Of a DNA stretch of 64,000 bases, positions 59,849 to 64,000 are shown piece after piece. The stretch covers positions 71,831,999 to 71,895,998 of the forward strand of contig NC_086382.1 of the NCBI RefSeq assembly GCF_036588685.1, in the 5' to 3' direction. Source of the stretch: Mytilus trossulus (lineage: Eukaryota; Mollusca; Bivalvia; Mytilida; Mytilidae). The notes beneath the pieces were generated by a model. It searched no databases, was not told where the DNA came from, and was given only the letters and a program-made list of their open reading frames with translations. A program made the translations under genes and the position numbers. Every line of letters starts with the position of its first letter. Positions within the stretch are counted from its first letter, which is position 1.

Positions 59849-60170
59849 AAGATGTGGTATGATTGTCACTGAGACAACTATCCACAACAGACCAAAATGA
59901 CACAAACATTAATAATTATAGGTCACCGTACGGCCTTCAACAATGAGCAAAGTCCACACCGCATATAGTCAGCTATATAAGGCCCCGATAAGACAATGTA
60001 AAACAATTCAAACTAGAAAACTAACGGCCTTATTTTGTTAAAAAATGAACGAAAAACAAATATGTAACACATAAACAAACGACGACCACTGAATTACAGG
60101 CACCTGACTTGGGACAGGCACATATATAAATAATGTGGCGGGGTTAAACATGTTAGCGTGATCCCAACAT
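59849..60170 (+). repeat. Family 1 interspersed repeat, long copy
   Basis: Starts AAAGATGTGGTATGATTGTC; contains GGTCACCGTACGGCCTTCAA, AAGGCCCCGATAAGAC, ACTAACGGCCTTATTTTG, CGACGACCACTGAATTACAG, CACCTGACTTGGGACAGGCA and GCGGGGTTAAACATGTTAGC. It is the most complete family 1 copy here and shows the module shared with family 2. Confidence 0.88.
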
Positions 60171-62804
60171 TAAGACTTTTTTGCTGGTACAATGTAAATG
60201 TATGGTTATTTATTATTATGTTGAAACTATCAGTGTTTTTCAAAAAATAGTACAACAAATACAATTTGACCTGGAATTCAAATGTATCAAGTTGACAGCG
60301 GTGAGCTACCTGCTAGTTATCTGAAAATATTTCATTAAACACGCCAAGGAAAAGGATAGTATACAAAAGTGCCTCCCATTAGGTTGTCAATGACGGTGAT
60401 AGCAAGTTTTGTCATAAGGTGTGTGTCTGTTTTTGTAGCCCGGTTTGAATGTGTAGCAAGTTTGATATACATTGGATTCCTCATCCATCATTGATCACTA
60501 GATCACTTCAAGAACCCGCTTGTAAAATTCTTGTTTAAGGGACTTACGTTTGTGTGTGAGATATAGACAATAAATAAGAAAACCACATATGGTCAGAATG
60601 TAGACGGTAATTCCAATACCCTGTGTGGAAAATTACAACGCTTTCTGGAAGACATAGAACGTCATATTGATGAACTGAAATGTCCATATAACATTATCAT
60701 ATATATAAAATAAAAATTTGAGAATGAAAATACATGTATGTATTTATCGACAAGCTTACACAATTTGAAAAGGCTTTAAAAAGTATTATCATTTTTGCAA
60801 TTACAAATAATATTTTTATCACAACACATTCCTTATAAGTATGGACAGAAATCTTACACTTACTTTTTAAAATATCAGATTTTGTTATCGATGAACAATG
60901 TCTTTAATTGTATTAAAGTAGGACATGTTCAGATTCTATTTAACTGTCAAGGTTATAAAATAATTATGAAGGGATGTAGTATTTAAGATAGACAATCTTT
61001 TGTTACAAGAACATGACATTGCTAAAATGAAGGTTTATAATTTTGTATTTTGTAACGATAATAATGATGTTCGTAATTCTGGACCTCAGATCTTTAAAAC
61101 GATGTGTCCGGTATGATTATAGAATCAAACTTCTTCAAATACTAGTAATTTTGATATTAGAAAATGAACAATTTCCTTTGCGTACCTTATATTTAACGTA
61201 TTTTAGTATTATGTAATCAAATAATTGATTATACAGCATGTTTGCTCTTTTCTAATTTGACTTTGTTGAGTGTTTAATTGAATGGTCCAACACCAAACGT
61301 CAAACTACAAAAAAACAAATTACCAAGGGAATAGATAAATCACAATTTATTCATTATAGACACACAAACCAGGCTTTGAAGTGCTGAGTAAATAAAGATT
61401 TTAAGCAGCAAGTAATTACAAAAAATTTCTTATTCTTTATAGCTATGTAAAAACTGAGATAGAAATTAGTACGTTTTCTTATCACATAAGTGAGCACATA
61501 GTATGATACATTATTGTCAACGAAAGGAGATCTTGTTACTCATGTTGTCACTTTGCAATGCAACTATTTCACAACTCATTTTTTTTTCTTCTTAAGTCTA
61601 ACAATTATCAAACTGCATTTAGATCTTTTAAAAAAAATAATACATCGGTAAACTGACAAATGCAGAGAAATATATTTTATAAGTTATAATTGCACAGGAA
61701 ATAAGAATTAAAAAAAATTCAAACACTTTTCGTTACGTGAATTTCGGTTTAAGAACTGTCTAAATATGGTTGCAAATTTTATCTATTCCTTGTACTATAC
61801 TGGACCAGGTTGACTTTATATTTGTTATAACAAGCCCATTCTATATATTTTTGATACCCCCTCACTGACAGGTAATTAATTTTGTGAAGCATCTGACGTT
61901 GATTTATGTATGGAAAAGAGGACATAATTATGAAAATCTAGTTTACCCCATGTTGGTTTACTGGATAACCTCGGTAAATATCACTTTAAAGAAATTAGTA
62001 TTGAATTTGAAGCATGAATTCGTCGCTTGTTATAAAAACGTGTGGTGTGATGGGCAAATAATTACGAAATATTAAAAACGTTTGTTTTTTTATTTATTGC
62101 GCCTGATAAACCCATTATGAATTGAAATGTATTTATTTAATTGATGTTTAACTCAAGTTGCATACATCTTAGTCATCAGTAGGACTACAACTTATCTCAT
62201 TGGTAGGTTTTGCACAGTGCATGGATCGGGATGTTGGAAATGGACATTTTACAATACAACAGCCTACTTATGGATCCCTCGTAAATTTTAGTAATGGGTC
62301 TTTACCGTGTATATAGCGTGGTACTATCCGTATCTTATATAAAAACCCTCGCATATGCCAAATAGCTACACGAATGACCCGTTCTTAGAATCGTTTGTTT
62401 TTACCGCCGGTTAAATGGCACGCATATTTGAGTATATTGGGACTGACAACACCATTTTTATATGTCATGTTAGCATACTTTTATATAAAATGCATGACAT
62501 TTGTTTTTATAAATCACGTTAAGAAAAAATAATTGCAGTTAGCCAAAATCAGAAAACAGAACTGTTGAGCAATCAACGTGTTTATCTGTGACTGACGACT
62601 TTTTGTAAGGAATATATTTGATATAGATATATATGATGTTAAATTTAGACCATTAAAATTGTCATAAAAAGTCATTATTAATTATGTTACCACCCACCTT
62701 TGACAAAGAGCCCTTGATCTCTTACTTCGCATAATGAAAGGAAAATTTCAATTTTCACAATTGTTGCCCAAAGGTAAAGTAAGCAAACTGTTGCAGAAAT
62801 TCTA
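60171..62804. other. Gene-free stretch
   Basis: AT-rich; no gene or repeat family recognised. Confidence 0.5.
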
Positions 62805-63055
62805 ATAAAGGCAACAGTAGTATACCAATGATCAAAACTCATAAATCCATGGACAAAAAACAAAATCGGGGTAACGAACTAAAACTGAGGGAAACGCATT
62901 AAATACCAGAGGAGAACAACGACACAACACTGAAATGTAACACACACAGTAACGGACCAAGCATCAGACAAAATCCCACGAGAATAACAAATATATCATC
63001 AAAACCAAATACATGAATTTGGGATAGACAAGTACCATGACACGTCTAACGTCAC
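62805..63055 (+). repeat. Family 4 repeat
   Basis: Begins AAAGGCAACAGTAGTATACC and runs through CCCACGAGAATAACAAATAT to AATTTGGGATAGACAAGTAC. Confidence 0.85.
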
Positions 63056-64000
63056 TTAATATACTACCAATACTCATGCCATTATCTTTTATTGTGATAA
63101 TCATTCTTCGTTTCTTTTATAATTTACAGAAGTACAGAAACCTTTTTTTATTTTGATAATACATGATTTGGTCCGTAGTTAGACTATGACGAACTGTTTT
63201 ATAATACCTTAAAAAAATATTCTTGATTGTTTTTGTAGTTATCAAAAGTACCTAACAACTAATAGAAGCAGTCTCCTGATCATAGTTTACTAATGTTATG
63301 CTAAAGGTATGGGATTATATAATGTTCGAATACAGGGGAAATTAATAGCGTTATATGACCTTTTGCAAATGCACATTTTTAATATATTGTACATTGTGTA
63401 AGTACTTTTGCAGTACTAACACCCACTACACTTGCAAGAATTATGGATTGAATGTTGTTAAAACTAAAGTGTACTAATGTAAAGAAATGTCTATATTTGT
63501 CCAAATAAATAATTTGAAAATAATTTGAAAATAAAGATAAATAACGGCAACTTTTTAATGGTAATAAAATATATCTATAATAATCCATCATGTACACAAG
63601 ACCAAGAAGAAGTTAATAAAATTCATAAATACAAAAACATATAATATAACTCACTGTGTTGTCTGTACCTGTTTCAATGTCCCGACTGATAGATATGAAC
63701 TGTAATATAGGCGTTTACAAACATGCCCTTTTCATCTCCTTTTGTATGCTACTTTTAAATATTACAAAGAAATCACTTTTCATCACTCGGTAATATATTA
63801 TAAAATGTTCATTTAAAATGAATACTATGTACGGTGGTGCTATATCGAGAAGACATTCAGTTGGTTGTCTTTTGTGTACAAAAATGAATAAATTGAAATT
63901 AAATATGAAAAGATCATTTTATTTACATTGCTTTAATATGAATTGGAATTAAAATCTAACTTGTATCCATATATATAACTCGAAAGGTAAAACGACTAAT
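63056..64000. other. Gene-free stretch to the window end
   Basis: AT-rich with no recognised feature. Confidence 0.5.

Noticed and set aside
1-64000. CRISPR arrays, bacterial operons, tRNA and rRNA genes
   Set aside because: The DNA is animal nuclear; regular spacer arrays are absent, and no cloverleaf with intact A and B boxes or rRNA segment was recognised by eye.

Overview
The window looks like AT-rich nuclear DNA of a bivalve mollusc, most likely a marine mussel (Mytilidae). The evidence is: two intron-split genes for secreted C1q-domain proteins, a family greatly expanded in mussels; canonical GT/AG splice sites; a gene-poor, repeat-dense layout; and many copies of interspersed repeats whose modules (for example CTGACTTGGGACAGG and the GAAGATGTGGTATGATTGCC end) I recognise from mussel genomic sequence. 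Species cannot be fixed by eye, and no database search was possible.

Layout. 1-11.5 kb: no supported gene; hairpins, a 27-base poly-G tract and repeat copies. 11.5-12.2 kb: a broken LINE (endonuclease end plus linker) into which a short SINE-like piece has inserted with a perfect 15-bp target duplication. 12.67-17.52 kb: a nest of transposons. A 4.85-kb element with 105-bp terminal inverted repeats holds a LINE 3' fragment and a repeat copy; that repeat copy is split by a 2.1-kb PIF/Harbinger-like element flanked by TAA, which itself carries another LINE fragment. 19.1 kb: a small MITE. 20.4-21.4 kb: a 33-bp-unit minisatellite. 31.07-33.24 kb (+): an intronless 722-codon gene for a Ser-rich, mostly disordered protein of unknown function. 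33.5-34.5 kb: a decayed reverse transcriptase with its probable 3' tail. 37.5-40.3 kb and 46.1-47.9 kb (-): two tandem C1q genes, each a signal-peptide/coiled-coil exon plus a C1q exon. 41.7-42.5 kb: a 0.77-kb TIR element flanked by TA. 52.08-53.01 kb (-): a 308-codon gene of unknown function with a probable intron in its 5' UTR. 53.6-64 kb: no supported gene, only repeats.

The two C1q paralogues have the same intron position and phase, the same coding length (648 nt) and a conserved pair of GATA-like sites next to the start codon. By family knowledge their products are secreted lectin-like recognition proteins; sugar or microbe binding is inference here. Most other content is transposon-derived. 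The best candidates for something new are the inverted duplication of the promoter of the second C1q gene, the two unrecognised intronless genes, the nested TIR elements, and a miRNA-like hairpin at 51.7 kb.
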